DNA from: Epiperipatus broadwayi
Taxonomy: Eukaryota; Onychophora; Udeonychophora; Euonychophora; Peripatidae
Assembly: GCA_028023455.1 (NCBI GenBank)
Contig: JAQFVV010000207.1
Span: forward strand, 714,208-778,207
Reading direction: 5' to 3'
Length of the DNA stretch: 64,000 nucleotides
The translations under genes and the position numbers were made by a program. The first letter of the stretch is position 1, and each line of letters begins with the position of its first letter. Of the stretch, positions 34,961 to 46,769 are shown in pieces. Below the pieces are notes generated by a model that saw nothing but the letters and a program-made list of their open reading frames with translations, was not told where the DNA came from and ran no database searches.

Positions 34961-37900
34961 ATTATTCATCATCTTCTATATATTTATTTTTATCCTATAT
35001 CTGTGAAATAGTTATTTTTTAAATTCTCCCTATTTTTTTTGATACAACACCTCAGTTACTGTAATGGTATGATTGTGATAAAGGAATATGTGAAAACAGA
35101 GACTATTAAACACAAAATTGAGATTACATTTATATTTTGTGCATTATGTTTATTAGATTTCTGTTAGGTTGATTCATCACCTTATATAATTCACACCAGT
35201 TTTGAGTTTAAAATCTGCAGGAAATCACATGGGTGCTAGATCTGATATTTATATGGAGTAAATGTTTATAAATTAATATCACAATTCTTATTTAATCTAA
35301 ATGAATAAATAGAATTACCTAAGTTATATCCTTCTGAATCATTGTTTACCTAAGTATTATATTTGACAAAGGAGTAAAGATAATTATCTAAATTAATAAT
35401 AACCAAAACACTTTATTTACATTCAATCATAATAAATACCCTTTGGAGAGCATGGAGTGGTAGATATGAGATGACGTATATAGGTAGTGTACTAAACCAC
35501 TTGTGGTATTAGAAAAATAAATTTGGAATTGAAAAAAAACCTACAATTATTCTCATTTATCTAATATAAGAAGTTCATATTTAAGACTTATTCAAGTTTG
35601 AAGTATAAGAAATCTAAATAAGTCGATTACAATTGTAAAATTACTATTTAATGATAACTCAAATAAATATCAAATCCTTTCCTTCATTCCATATATATAT
35701 ATTTTTAAAAGAAAACATTCATTCTTAACTATAACATATAAATTAATATTAATCATTAACTATATCTAAATAGAGTATTGGAAAGAAGTTCGGGATGATG
35801 AAGTGATTAAACACATTATCTATACTTGCTTAAGAATCTTAAAGGATCTAATATATTTTACATTGTCCTGGGTAATTTCAACACTTAGGGTATAATAGTT
35901 ATTACCAGTTATTCCTTGATAAATTGTTAGATGATTTTGTTATCTACAATTTTATTAATTCTTACTGACTAGCTTTTCTTAATCCAACATTCTATAACTC
36001 TAGGCTTTAGTAATAGCAATAAATGCACGAACTATTTAATTATTTGATGTCTTATTCAGAAAGATTCATTTGCTTTCGTGGTAATGTATATTCCTAAGAT
36101 AATAATAATGTATATTCCATGACAGTGTGATATAATCGTAAAGCATTTTATTACTGTTTATGTATAATCCCATTGCGTACATCCTTTGAATCTAATGCTA
36201 AATATTTGAGCAATTATCGTTTGATGTTTGAATTTTCTTTTTGCATAAATTATCTCCCATTTATTTACGGCTGATCTTATTGTTGTTTACAAAATGGTTT
36301 CATCATCATTCCATATATGAAGTTTTAACATTCGATTAAAAAACAATAGCTTACATATATAAAATGCTGCGTGGATTTGACTATGTATACTTGAAAATTT
36401 CATTATAAGGAATGAATTTCTTTTGAGCATTAAATGAATGTATTCCAGGTGTTATTTAGACTTCACTTTTGAAGGTAGACGCGGGTTATTCTTTTAGCAC
36501 TTCATCTCGATGCTTTTCTTATATTTGTACATTTTAAATAAATACATCTTTTAGCATTCACTGTTATTTAACAATTTTACTTTAATAAAATTTCCTTAGG
36601 AAGAAGAAATGTTTTTTTTTTTTTTTGTTGTATATATAAAATAGTAAATTTTGTATAAAAGAACAATGAGAAAAAATCTTTTCTTTCAAAGAATTCTAGT
36701 TGTTTTCTCAAGTGGTTTTATTGGCAGGTGATATCTCTGAAGTCCCAGTCCTTTATTTTAATTTTTAACTTATTCAGTATATATATAATAATTTATTTTA
36801 ATTTTCTCGTGGGACTTAATGTTGTAGGAGGGAATTTAATAAATTATTGTTATGTTAAAAAAAAATCTTTTAAAATATTATTTACAGACACACATGGTTA
36901 CATTTATACATATGGATGTACAATATATGCTTGCTATTTTCATTAACTATATGTATATATATATAGTGAATATCTTAGGTGATAACTTTAAATTACTACT
37001 TTTATTTTAAAATGTTACTTTGGCTTATGTTATGAAAAGATCGTTTCTGTTTGATGTTTAAATGGTCTCTTAAAAGGACCTTATTAATTTAATATTACAT
37101 TTTGTTTTAAGAAATGCAAATTACATTAAGTTATCACCATTTCTTATTTGTAAATTTTATAGCGATCGAAATGTGCTCTTATTGTATAGCAAGGCGCAGG
37201 TCAAGCGATGTGGGGATTGAAATATGTAGACATTGTAAAAATATTAATCAGGAATCTTGTGTAAATGGGGAAAAAATCTGGAAAATACTTCGATTACTAT
37301 AAGTGACATATACCTTGATGGTGCAATATATATATATGTCTGTATAATTGCCTTGGCAATCGATTGAAGATTCTTGAGATTGACAAATATAGAATGGCTT
37401 TCAGATGATTTACATTTATAAACCAATGGAGCTTTCAGCAAAGTCAGCTTTATTTCCTTAAGAATAATGAGTAGCAGTGGAATTTAAGTTTTCAGAATAA
37501 CTATTTATTAGTTTATTTGTCAAATGAGGTTATATTTGCTCATTTAATGAAATTTATTTAAACTTCCATGAATTAGAACTCTCAATCTGTCTCCATCAAC
37601 ATGTTAGACCGGAGGAAAAGTTGCACCCATTTTTTTATAAATTGCTTTGACACCAGATTAATGATTTTTAGTGCATTATTAAGCATGTGTTGTTTTCATG
37701 TGATCAATATATGTACTGAGACTGACAGCCTCATTCTAAAAAATTAGTGTAAATAAATTATTATAAAAAAAGGATAGAAAATGAAAATCACGTGACATTA
37801 TTTCATTATTCTTTTTGATGAGATCATCGTATCAAAACTCAGTGCAAACATAAAAACAATAGTTTAAAATATAAAAGCACAACATTAACCTCAATTGAAA

Positions 37901-39931
37901 AGTTCATAATTATTGTGAAATGAATGGAAGTGTTCATGATATCAAGCTAGTGCAAGCATCCACACACATCAGCAATTTTATACATTTATGTATAAAAAAA
38001 TTGCTACTATAAATTATAAAGTCCTAATGCAAAAAAATATGATAATAATAAATGTGGTTAAATGAATTATTTTAAAATTAATAATATGACAAAAAAGATC
38101 AGTGTATAAAAATGTATCTTTGTCATTCACAAGTATGGATTTAGAACAAAAAGGGGAAGTCAGTTTTTAAATTTCCACCCATGCAAAAATAGAATGTTAT
38201 AAATTTTTTGTTTTCTTTTTTTTTATAATTTTTTTAACAATAGTTCACAAAAAACAGTTATATTGACATTTTGAAATCAATGTTAGGAAAAAAAATTAAT
38301 AACCTACATTATCACCTATCATATGCATACATAGTGCATGCCATTTTCCCTGTACTTTGAAAAAAAAAATTTTTGTGAATTATCATTTACAAGTGTTGAT
38401 AAAATACTATAGAGAGAGGAATCACTAAAGTATTGAAACATTTTTAAAATATAAAAATCAACTTATAATTATAAAAAAGAATTAAAATTAATTAGAAAAT
38501 ATTGACAAAAGGCATTTCTATTTGAGGATCATTGTTTTCTATTTTGTATCAATAAATTTTCACTTCACTAATCTTCTGATAAAAACAAATATATTCAAAC
38601 AAAAGCTAAATATGAATATTAAATACTTATTTAAAATCAAATATTTAATAAGTTTGTAAAAAATAATATCATAAAAAGAAATAAATCAGATTGTTAACCT
38701 ATTTTTGTAATGTAAACAAAAGTCTATGTTAACCATCTGGTTAAACCAAATGAACTTTTTATTCAGGAATGATGATGTTTGACACACTCATTTTTTTCAT
38801 TGTTTTATAACTATCTGTAGAGATATTTTTCCAGTTTTTAAATTAAAAAATCTGGAAATAATATATATTGAATTACTAGTTTTTAAAAAATCTGAATACA
38901 TCATTATTTTAAAGTCATTATATATTCAAAGTATTTTGTTTTCTAATTTCAAGATTGATTTCATCAGAAAGTAGCACTTTAAAGGATAGTAGGTTATCCC
39001 AGTAAAGTTATTTAAAAATAAAATAAATTAAGCATATATATCTATTTTGTTCACAATATTTACAGTCCTTTTATTCTCAAAACTAGTTCAGACACAAAAT
39101 TTTTGTTTGACTGTATTTTTGTGGATATCCAGATGGTACTGTATAGAATTATTTAGATGTCACAAAGATAAATATTACCTTTAAACTCCATATACTTAAG
39201 TTTACTTTAGAGCTGCTAATCAGATTATTGATTGTCAGTACACTCTGGTTATCTGAAAAACAGAGTATTGATGATGATCATCATTGATAACATAATTACA
39301 GCATGTTTATTATTTATACACTGAATAAATATTTAATTTTAAATATTGACAAGAATACTCCAAATATATAAGTAACAAAAAGATAAAGAAAAGATTAAAT
39401 GTATAAATTAAAAAAAAATGGAAAGAGATGTATTTAGGAATTTGATTGACAACAGAGATAATGTAAAACGTGTGAAATTAGTAATATTAAAAAAGTAGAA
39501 TAGTTGTGTAATTAAAAAATTTCTTTACAGACTGATTAAAAAGTATTGAAGAGCAAGTTTTGAGATTAAGTAATAATAAGAATCAGATACAGAAGAAACT
39601 GCAGACTACATAAACTTAGTCCTTTGGCAGTGAAGTTCTTTTGTTTTCTTTGCTTGTAAATTTTGGTGCTCTAGTGACTGTTATTATCCGTAGTAAGTCT
39701 TCGTTTTCCAGTGAGAGAGTGAACACAGAGACTCTGATATGAAGGTAAAGACACTCCTGACTAGTTTTTAAAGCAGATCATCCTGATCTTTTTTTTTTTT
39801 ATAAGCCTAAGAATTATCAGGGTTTAATATTGGGAAACTTTTAACATAATTAGCTAAGTTGCTGAAAGAGAAATGTGATAACGGAGAACTGTAATTTTCA
39901 GGCAGAAAATTTAAGTGTTGTAAAGGTATTT
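34961..39931. other. AT-rich sequence, no gene seen
   Basis: Small frames at 36728-36946, 37114-37302 and 37244-37441 lack motifs. Weak splice-like pairs exist (for example near 39720-39750) but the enclosed frames contain stops. No repeat family recognised. Confidence 0.45.
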
Positions 39932-40067
39932 AAAAACTAAGATTAGTCTTGTGTTGTTAGCCAAGAGGTATCGCAGCTGCCATGCAAGCAAGTAGTTGGT
40001 TGCAGACAGTTGTGGGTTCGCGTCCTGGCCGATGCTATGACATATGAAAAAAAAAAAACTAAGATTA
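39932..40067 (+). mobile_element. short tRNA-derived SINE with 14 bp target duplication
   Basis: The insert 39946-40058 is about 100 bp plus an A12 tail. It has an A box (TAGCCAAGAGG, 39958) and a B box (GGTTCGCGTCC, 40015-40025), 57 bases apart, as in class II (Leu/Ser) tRNAs. A perfect duplication AAAAACTAAGATTA flanks it (39932-39945 and 40054-40067). The A-tail means it was copied by a LINE with poly-A priming. It has almost no body beyond the tRNA-like head. Confidence 0.88.
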
Positions 40068-40450
40068 TCTATTTATCTATATAAGAATTATATGTATGTA
40101 TATTATGTGTGAGTGTATATAATCAGATCTTGCTATATTGAAAATGTGTAATAAATCTTGCTTGACTAAGGTAATCTCATTATTATATTATTTGGGAATG
40201 TTTCCAGGTGAGTTGTCAGAAATACAGCAAAATTATTATAGTTTTTTTAAAATAATCAAATATGTGTGTGCAAATGAAATTTTGATTATTGCTTTTATAG
40301 TATCCTCTATGTTTTGAATTGACTAGATGATAAATAGCCTAAGATTTGATATTGCTTTTTTTAAATCTAGTTACAAAAGGATAACTATTGACTACTGCTA
40401 ATTTATGCTGGTGAGGCATATTATAATTTAGATATTACTCATGATAGTTT
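40068..40450. other. AT-rich sequence, no supported gene
   Basis: A frame of about 64 codons without stops runs 40123-40317 on the plus strand and crosses a CCAG|GTGAGT donor-like site; no motif, so not called. Confidence 0.35.
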
Positions 40451-40711
40451 TCAATGTTGATCTTTCCACATTGGTTGTGATGTTTTGAGGTTGATAATTT
40501 CTATGTTACACTTATTCTGTACTAATATATAATATGCTGTGGCTGCAGAAAGAATTTTGCTGTTAACTGAAAGGAGACCTTTGATTCTTCTTGGAGGCCT
40601 TAAAGGAACCAAGCATGGTAAATTATTAAGATTCACTCCATGCATTTTTGTCATTGCAGCTGTTAGGATTATGTGATTATTATCATGGGTGGGCTGTTCA
40701 CCAACACACAT
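40451..40711 (-). CDS. ORF of unknown function, 86 aa
   Basis: ATG-started minus-strand frame, open upstream of the ATG for a further ~16 codons. Composition is balanced (His, Asn, Pro, Trp present, PRPPRRIKG segment), unlike AT-driven noise, and GC is higher than the flanks. No signal peptide, membrane segment or known domain. It could be an exon or a piece of an old transposon; it lies 140 bp upstream of element B. Confidence 0.25.
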   Translation of the reverse strand: MCVGEQPTHDNNHIILTAAMTKMHGVNLNNLPCLVPLRPPRRIKGLLSVNSKILSAATAYYILVQNKCNIEIINLKTSQPMWKDQH

Positions 40712-41516
40712 TAGCCAGTGTGCGGGTTTATTGGCTTTTTTGCTCTGAGTTTAAGGTGAAGAAACACCATAGTCTTTCTTCCTCAGTTGTCTGATATAGC
40801 AGAATGAATGTGCAGATGAATGAAAATCTTTCCTAATATATATATATTGAAACGGTTGTCTTCAAATCCCTCACCGTTTCACCAACCATCCTAATAACCC
40901 ACTCGTCTCTGCTAAGTTCAAACCTGTTTAATAAGTCTAAATTAAGATTTGTAAGCTAAAAATTGCAATCACAGCTATATAAACAGCATTATATATGCAC
41001 ATACGAAAGAACGCTATAATTGAATAGTATTGCCAGAGTTATAGCGTATAATTTTATCGCGTAATATTTTTAAACAGTAATAATGTAGCATCAATTTATT
41101 AATTTATTACTTAAATTCGTATGTGGGAATATAATCCACCTATATTGAATATGGCGTGATTAAAATATTTATTAAATTTTAAGTTTCATTTTTATTATAA
41201 ACCAATTTAATGTAAAAACACATTGAAAGGGTGATTGATTGCAAATGCGTTGACAAGCTTCTTTTTAAAAAGAAAAAAAAAGATTTTTTTTCTAAAAATA
41301 AAAGTATTTTCGGAGAATTAAAAGTTTAGTAAAGTTTTTGCTGTAAACAATTGTATCAGTATATGCCACACCTGCCTTAGGTTTCTAAAAAGAAAAGCCA
41401 ATTTTAAAATAATCTAGCTAATTGATTCTAAATTATTTTGGAGACCTCGCTAATTAAAAATATGTTTACAGCAGGGATTTTATGCATAAATTATAAAATC
41501 AGAACAAAATTCCTGA

Positions 41517-41750
41517 CTAATTAAAAATAAAATCTAGTATCGGATTAAACTGATTAAAATTCGATTTAATTAAAAATTTGATAATCAGAGAAAAGTTATA
41601 ACACCTAAAAGGAATGTCAGCATGTTTGAAATCAACCACTAATTTCCTAAGCAAATTAAAAATTTTGTAATCTTGATGGAGATGAAATTCCAAGGTGTGT
41701 GGGCTGATAAGGCGATCATTTAAAAAGGCCATGTAAAGTGGAGGAGCCAT
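41517..41750 (-). CDS. antisense ORF in 5' LTR of element B, 77 aa
   Basis: ATG in good context (AAGATGG) opens a 77-codon frame antisense to the element; the same frame in the 3' LTR (47454-47687) encodes an identical protein. The first half is charged and His-rich, the end is hydrophobic and Asn/Phe-rich. No domain recognised. Identity between LTRs is expected for a young insertion, so it is not evidence of function. Confidence 0.25.
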   Translation of the reverse strand: MAPPLYMAFLNDRLISPHTLEFHLHQDYKIFNLLRKLVVDFKHADIPFRCYNFSLIIKFLIKSNFNQFNPILDFIFN

Positions 41751-42609
41751 CTTAGTTCTTTACTTCTTTGAAACCTTGACAGCTTTGAATTTTTGAAATC
41801 TTTACAGCTTGAATGCTACATCTGTGAATTTTGCTTTCTTTGATCATCGTTAAGCTTTTGAATCCAGCGTGTATCCTGAACCAAAAGCAACCGTGAACAT
41901 TTTGACATCCAGTTAAGACAATAATTTTTATATCTGTGCGAGAGAAAATGTCGGGCTAAAACAGGCAGCCTTGGCTAAGCTCCAGAGTGAAGGCGACAGG
42001 CCTTTACTTCCATCCAAAAACCACCATCACCAGTATGCTGCCATAACATCTCCGCTCTAACCGTGGGAAGAAAATGATGCCGCAAGCCGCCACAAAGACT
42101 CTCGTAACTCCAGCTCAAGTACTACAAGATGACCGGTAACATCACCATTTCTAACTGCAGTTCAATATATTCATTTTTCTTTAAGTCTAGACTTATAAAA
42201 TTTATTTTAATTCTAAAATCTTGAATTCAAGTAAATTGCTAAATGTAAAATTTTATTCTTAAATTTAATTATATAATTCTGACCTACTTTCTAATGTTTC
42301 CTAACTAAATGATTTTAATAATTTTATTTTCAATTTTCTCACTGCAGTTGTGACTATGGTTTCTTTATTTCTTTTTTTTATTTTAAAATATAAATTATAT
42401 GCTAATGCCTCGAAACAGCGAGCATTCAATATTAATAATAAAGAGAAGAGAGAATGACCCCTCTTCATTTGATAATTATTTATCGTCGCTTAATGCACGC
42501 TGTTTCGAAACCCTCTTAAATAACTGTCAAGAATTGGCTATGTGCTGATTATTATTTTGACCTTGATCATTTAATTATTTGTTGGCAATTTTAAAATGGG
42601 AATCTTGTT

Positions 42610-42816
42610 TTAACCCAAAGTAAATTTCAATTTAATTTTCACTAAGCAATATCCAAGCCTTGAATAAGTATATTTGTTATTTATTTCATTTTGTAAAAGC
42701 CCTCCAAATATACTTTTTCCCCTTTTTTTTTTATTATTAATCGCGTAATCAAATGAGTTATTTGAGATTGAAACTAGAAAGCAAAGAATATTTAAAAGTA
42801 CGCCCACGTATAGCAT
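42610..42816 (-). CDS. antisense ORF in 5' LTR of element B, 68 aa
   Basis: ATG-started frame with a hydrophobic N-terminus of about 18 residues (possible signal or membrane segment) followed by a Lys-rich turn. The 3' LTR copy (48534-48740) differs at one residue (K to E at the start of an AT-rich homopolymer region). No recognised domain. Confidence 0.15.
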   Translation of the reverse strand: MLYVGVLLNILCFLVSISNNSFDYAINNKKKRGKSIFGGLLQNEINNKYTYSRLGYCLVKIKLKFTLG

Positions 42817-44007
42817 ATGATTATTAAAATGCTATATTAGAGTTGGCGCTAATGATTACACTGATTAGCTATCATTCTCGTGGCTAAATATTAAATTATT
42901 TCAACTCTTTTGCTTGGCGGATGTGATAAATTTTATTATACATTTAAACTTTCTCGTTATGTTGCATTTTTCTTTAAGATGGGACTCGGAATGGCCATCC
43001 CTCTTACAATCCTTGGGTCGCACATGAATAAGACCTGACATCTAATTCCAGGCACTAGTGTTAGCTACCCCAACCCTCTTTAGCAGCATGGCGATCGGTC
43101 ATAGGGCTCCGGTGTTGATCACAAAACCCTAAATAGTAATCCATCCACAGAGCAACATTTATTATAACTGTTTACCAGCGCTATAGCGCATTGGTTCTTT
43201 TGTTGCCAACTCTTCCTCCCTTAAATTAAGTTTCAGCCATTGTCTGACATATTCAAGAGCTAGTTTCAGTCTCATGTAAAATAGTTTGAAATAATAATAT
43301 TATAGATAAATTTGACTTTAAATGTTTCACATATATGTGAAAACAAGGCTTCGTCTGATTACTTAGCTGAAAACCATGAAATAAGAGGGATTAGCATAAT
43401 CTGCCCCAATAGCTACAATGCAGTGACTGATCAATAAGATAATAAAGCAAATGATGAAAACAATATTTAACTTCATCAAATAGCATAACAAATGTAAAAT
43501 AAGTTTAATTGTAAGGAGAGAATGTTAAAGCGCTCTCCAAAAATGTTAGATGCTACGCGCATTTTAATTGTAAAATGCAAGAATAATATATATAAAAATC
43601 ATCAAATTTAATCTGCAAAAATAAACATACAATTTAATAAATTACTCTGCTCTCGATCTTATTTATTTCAATCCAATTCAAAATTCTTTATATTATATAC
43701 GTGATTTCCTATGCATTAATTAGTTTTAAAGATATATGGTTGATAAATTCCATTTTTTTGTTATGAGTCTCATTGCTTCTCCCTGACCTATGTCGGCTTG
43801 CGGTTAAAATTATATCTATATATATATCTTTAAGGTGGTCATCCGTAGGGTCGTGAGTCTTGGAGCACAGGTGAAGGAGTTGAAGTGCGGTCAGTCTCGA
43901 GATCTAACCATCTCATACTGGTTGGCTTGGTATCTTTGCTTGGACTCTGGATTCTGTTGTGCGAATGTACTAGCTTGACCGGTACATAGATTTTTTTTTC
44001 TCGATTA

Positions 44008-44028
44008 TGGACGCCCAAAACATGGGGC
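44008..44028 (+). other. tRNA-Lys-like primer binding site, element B
   Basis: TGGACGCCCAAAACATGGGGC lies 22 bases after the LTR. Against the tRNA-Lys primer site TGGCGCCCAACGTGGGGC it has one inserted base, two extra A and a CG to CA change. Element A has a related motif at the same offset. The distance from the LTR is larger than usual. Confidence 0.55.
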
Positions 44029-44748
44029 TTTTGATCAATGCCATGACCTTGAAGAGACCAATGATCAGATACATATAAAATAAAATAAAAAATTTTGCTA
44101 AAAAAAAAAAAAAATGTTTTTTTTTTCAAATGACTTTTAGTAAATTTTGAGTTTGATTTTGTTAAGCTTTCTTGCTCACTGGTGACTGGCGCCCGAGGAT
44201 GATTTAAATAAGCTATAGGTCATCCTCATATAAATTTGTCATCAGGGGTAGTGAGGGAAAACATTGTAATTTAAAGGGAAAGAAAAAACCGTTTGTTTTT
44301 TTTTGAATGTAAATCATACTTTATGGATTGGATTGAATAAGAATGAGAATGAAATTGGAAAGTGGGTCAGATATAAATTTTACCGTTTGAAACTGGCACA
44401 GACGTATAAAACAAAATATTGTTACAATCATGAACGAATTTAAAATTAAACTTTAAAGCAGCTGGAAGAAACCGAGGGTGAGTCAACTTTTATTATTTAT
44501 TTTTATAATTGTATTTATTAAAGTTATGAAATAATGGGTGGGTCTTGCAAAATAAAAATAATAGCGGTATAAAGTTAGGCATCATAGTAGATTTAGGCAT
44601 CATAACAGGATGGGAAGTGAACCAGTCACTTTCATACACGGAGTTTAGCCATCAGCCGTATATTCAATAAAGTTTTTTAGTAAATTAATCAGTATTGTTT
44701 GAGATCTAGTTTAATAAGAGTAAAAAAAAAATAAATAATAATAATAAT
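44029..44748 (+). other. leader of element B with second PBS-like motif
   Basis: TGGCGCCCGAGG at 44187-44198, preceded by CACTGGTGAC, matches the first ten bases of a tRNA-Lys3 primer site and has a counterpart in element A (3218-3230). No frame is open. A poly-A/T block at 44100-44128 separates it from the first motif. Confidence 0.45.
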
Positions 44749-45210
44749 ATGGAGGAGGACCAAGAAATAATGAGTGAAGGGGAAGAAGTACAGAAGGAAA
44801 TAGAAGGGAAATGTTTAGGGATCACGTTAAGGTCTGGGAGAAAGATCGCAGAAGAGAGCAGCAGCACAGGAGGGGAAGTGAACCTTAGCCCTGATGAGGA
44901 AAGTCCTACAGGAGGAGCTGCCATTATCTCAGAAGAACCAGTAAATAATGAAGTAGAACATAAACAGGTGGAAGAGTCCAAAAATAAAAATTGGGATGTG
45001 AATTTTATGTTGGAGAGGATGACTCAAATTTTTATAAAGAGAGACGAGGTAAATAGTCAGAAATTAGAGGAGAGAGATCAAAAAAATACGTTGGAAATGG
45101 AGCAGAGATTAGAGGAGAGAGATCAAAAAATAAGTTGGAAATGGAGCAGAGATTTGAGGTGTTGGGAAAGGAAATTAGAGAGGGAAACAAACGATATGAG
45201 GAAGGGATAG
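44749..45210 (+). pseudogene. gag-like N-terminal ORF of element B, 153 aa
   Basis: ATG start. The product is acidic at first, then has an ITLRSGRK segment at about residues 25-32, similar in kind to the LRSG motif found between gag and protease in some Ty3/gypsy polyproteins. From about residue 80 it turns into a Glu/Arg-rich coiled coil with a tandem LEERDQK repeat. The last ~25 residues look out of frame: the coiled-coil pattern continues in another frame from about 45130 up to an in-frame TGA at 45222. So a frameshift and a stop separate it from the downstream protease ORF. No matrix/capsid homology or zinc knuckle visible. Confidence 0.6.
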
Positions 45211-45227
45211 TAGAAGTGAGATGAGAA

Positions 45228-46343
45228 ATGGAAATGCAAGGCCAACGACTTGAAGAAAAGCTATGTAGGAGCTGGCAGTTGTCCATCAGCTGCCAAGAAA
45301 AATATGAAGAAGTTCAAGTAGAGGTCACAAAAAAATTAGATCAAAACCGAGAAGAAACCAACAAGGAAATAGAATCACTAAAAGAACAACTCACAGATGT
45401 TAGAGGGCAGACCGAGCATCAGGAAATGGTTATGGAGGAGAAAGTCTCTAAAATGGGGCAAGATATCTGCCTCAAAATTGAAGAATACGAAGAGGGACAG
45501 AAACAGATCACTATTGATACAGGAAAGGGAGATGCATTGCTGGACACTGGGAGCCAATTGTCGTTCGTGTCAAAAAGATGGCTAGCAGAGGTGGAAGAGC
45601 GAACGTTTGGGGTACCAACATTGCCAGTAAAAGAAATGATTATAACACTAGCTGACGGTAGGAAAACTAAAACGGAAAGAAAACAAGTATGGTTAGAACT
45701 AGTGTGGGGTAAAACGACTCTTGGTACATTTTTGGTCATGGCGAAGTTAATACATAATCTTGTAATAGGAAATGACTTTTTAAATATGTATCAGTGCCAT
45801 CTCGATTATGAGAAAGGTATAATGTGTGTCTACCAAGAAAAAATTAGTTTTAAAAAGAGACAAGCCCAAAGTACAAACTGTGGAGAAGCATGTAGTGAGT
45901 CAGAGAAAGAAAGTAAGAAGCAAAAAAAATCTGTACATTTTGCACCAGTCGCGTTAAACGATAAGGGAGTGAATAAAGAAAGTTATTTAGATGATCTGGG
46001 CGAAACAAGTCAAAAAAATGGGAATATCGTTATATCAAATATAGAAAAAGAACCAACAGTTAAGGAAGATAAGATTACACATAATGAATCAGTTTGTCGG
46101 GACTCGAAGTCAAAAAGGGGTTCGAAATTAGAGGAAGATGATTGGGAATTAAATAACGAGATCCCATACGAAGGGAGTGAATTTGCCAGAAGCTTAAAAA
46201 TGCACCCAAGTCAGCCTCTGGTAAGACCAACGAGCGAATGTAATGAGACATCTGAAGCCGAGGATGATGATGACATGTTGGGATATTGGTTTGGCTTTAG
46301 TAGTCATGAGCCAAGTATTAAACAACCTCCAGATCCTACTTAA
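45228..46343 (+). CDS. coiled-coil plus retropepsin-like protease ORF of element B, 371 aa
   Basis: The first ~90 residues are a heptad-like coiled coil continuing the upstream ORF. A retropepsin-like domain follows: ALLDTGSQLSFV with catalytic DTGS at residues 106-109, a flap-region TLADGRKTK at about 140-148, and the closing LVIGNDFLN at 178-186, the equivalent of the hydrophobic-hydrophobic-G strand of this family. The domain is about 100 residues, normal for a dimeric retropepsin. The rest (200-371) is acidic and unstructured, ending in QPPDPT; no RT, RNase H or integrase follows. The chosen ATG is the first after an in-frame TGA at 45222, so the native protein probably began further upstream. 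Confidence 0.75.
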   Translation: MEMQGQRLEEKLCRSWQLSISCQEKYEEVQVEVTKKLDQNREETNKEIESLKEQLTDVRGQTEHQEMVMEEKVSKMGQDICLKIEEYEEGQKQITIDTGKGDALLDTGSQLSFVSKRWLAEVEERTFGVPTLPVKEMIITLADGRKTKTERKQVWLELVWGKTTLGTFLVMAKLIHNLVIGNDFLNMYQCHLDYEKGIMCVYQEKISFKKRQAQSTNCGEACSESEKESKKQKKSVHFAPVALNDKGVNKESYLDDLGETSQKNGNIVISNIEKEPTVKEDKITHNESVCRDSKSKRGSKLEEDDWELNNEIPYEGSEFARSLKMHPSQPLVRPTSECNETSEAEDDDDMLGYWFGFSSHEPSIKQPPDPT

Positions 46344-46769
46344 AAATTTATTAGCTATAAAAAAAAAAAAAAAGGATCTGTCCCTCCCCCAAAAACATTA
46401 AATATTATACTGCATATTTAAAAAAAAAAAAAAACTAACATGTCTACCCCATTCTAACTGACAAATATCCATTTGGATATTAATTCAGATTTATTGAGAT
46501 TGCATGATTTTTTTTTATGATTGATTGGTGATTTAATGTGTATATTGCTCTTGATATTAATTTTATTGCGCGTATGTTTTTTTTTTGGTGGTAGGAGAGT
46601 CGTAAGTATAAAGGTACTGATAAATAAATCCCTTAGCGCAGCAAGTAAATAAGTTTATGTGCATGGGAAAATAGGAAATTATTTAACAAATTGATAACGA
46701 AAATTCAAAGTCATGATTGTAGCAAGGTCATTTTTTTTTAATTGTTTTTTTTTTGTAAGTTTACGGAAA
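46344..46769 (+). other. 3' untranslated interior of element B
   Basis: No frame. Poly-A runs at about 46358-46373 and 46420-46434, poly-T runs at 46508, 46577, 46731 and 46745. No good polypurine tract abuts the 3' LTR (the bases before it are TTTACGGAAA). Confidence 0.45.

Larger units (their letters stand above)
40848..43986 (+). repeat. 5' LTR of element B
   Basis: Starts TGAAACGGTTGTC and ends TAGCTTGACCGGTACA; both limits are exact because the second copy diverges at the same bases. Contains a 9 bp hairpin ACGCTATAA/TTATAGCGT near 41012-41048, a perfect 12 bp palindrome GCGCTATAGCGC at 43178-43189, and a perfect 18 bp palindrome TTTCACATATATGTGAAA at 43325-43342. A GC-richer stretch lies at about 41930-42140. 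Confidence 0.92.

Noticed and set aside
39951-40030. tRNA gene
   Set aside because: It has A and B boxes but the acceptor stem does not pair, and it carries an A-tail and target duplication, so it is a SINE.
40123-40317. 64-codon plus-strand open frame containing CCAG|GTGAGT
   Set aside because: No motif, no good acceptor, frame continues through the donor; probably chance.
44706-44981. Antisense ORFs over the B gag/protease region (also 45032-45286, 45419-45739) and the shifted frame 45397-45585
   Set aside because: Shadows of the plus-strand coding frame with coiled-coil and retropepsin motifs.
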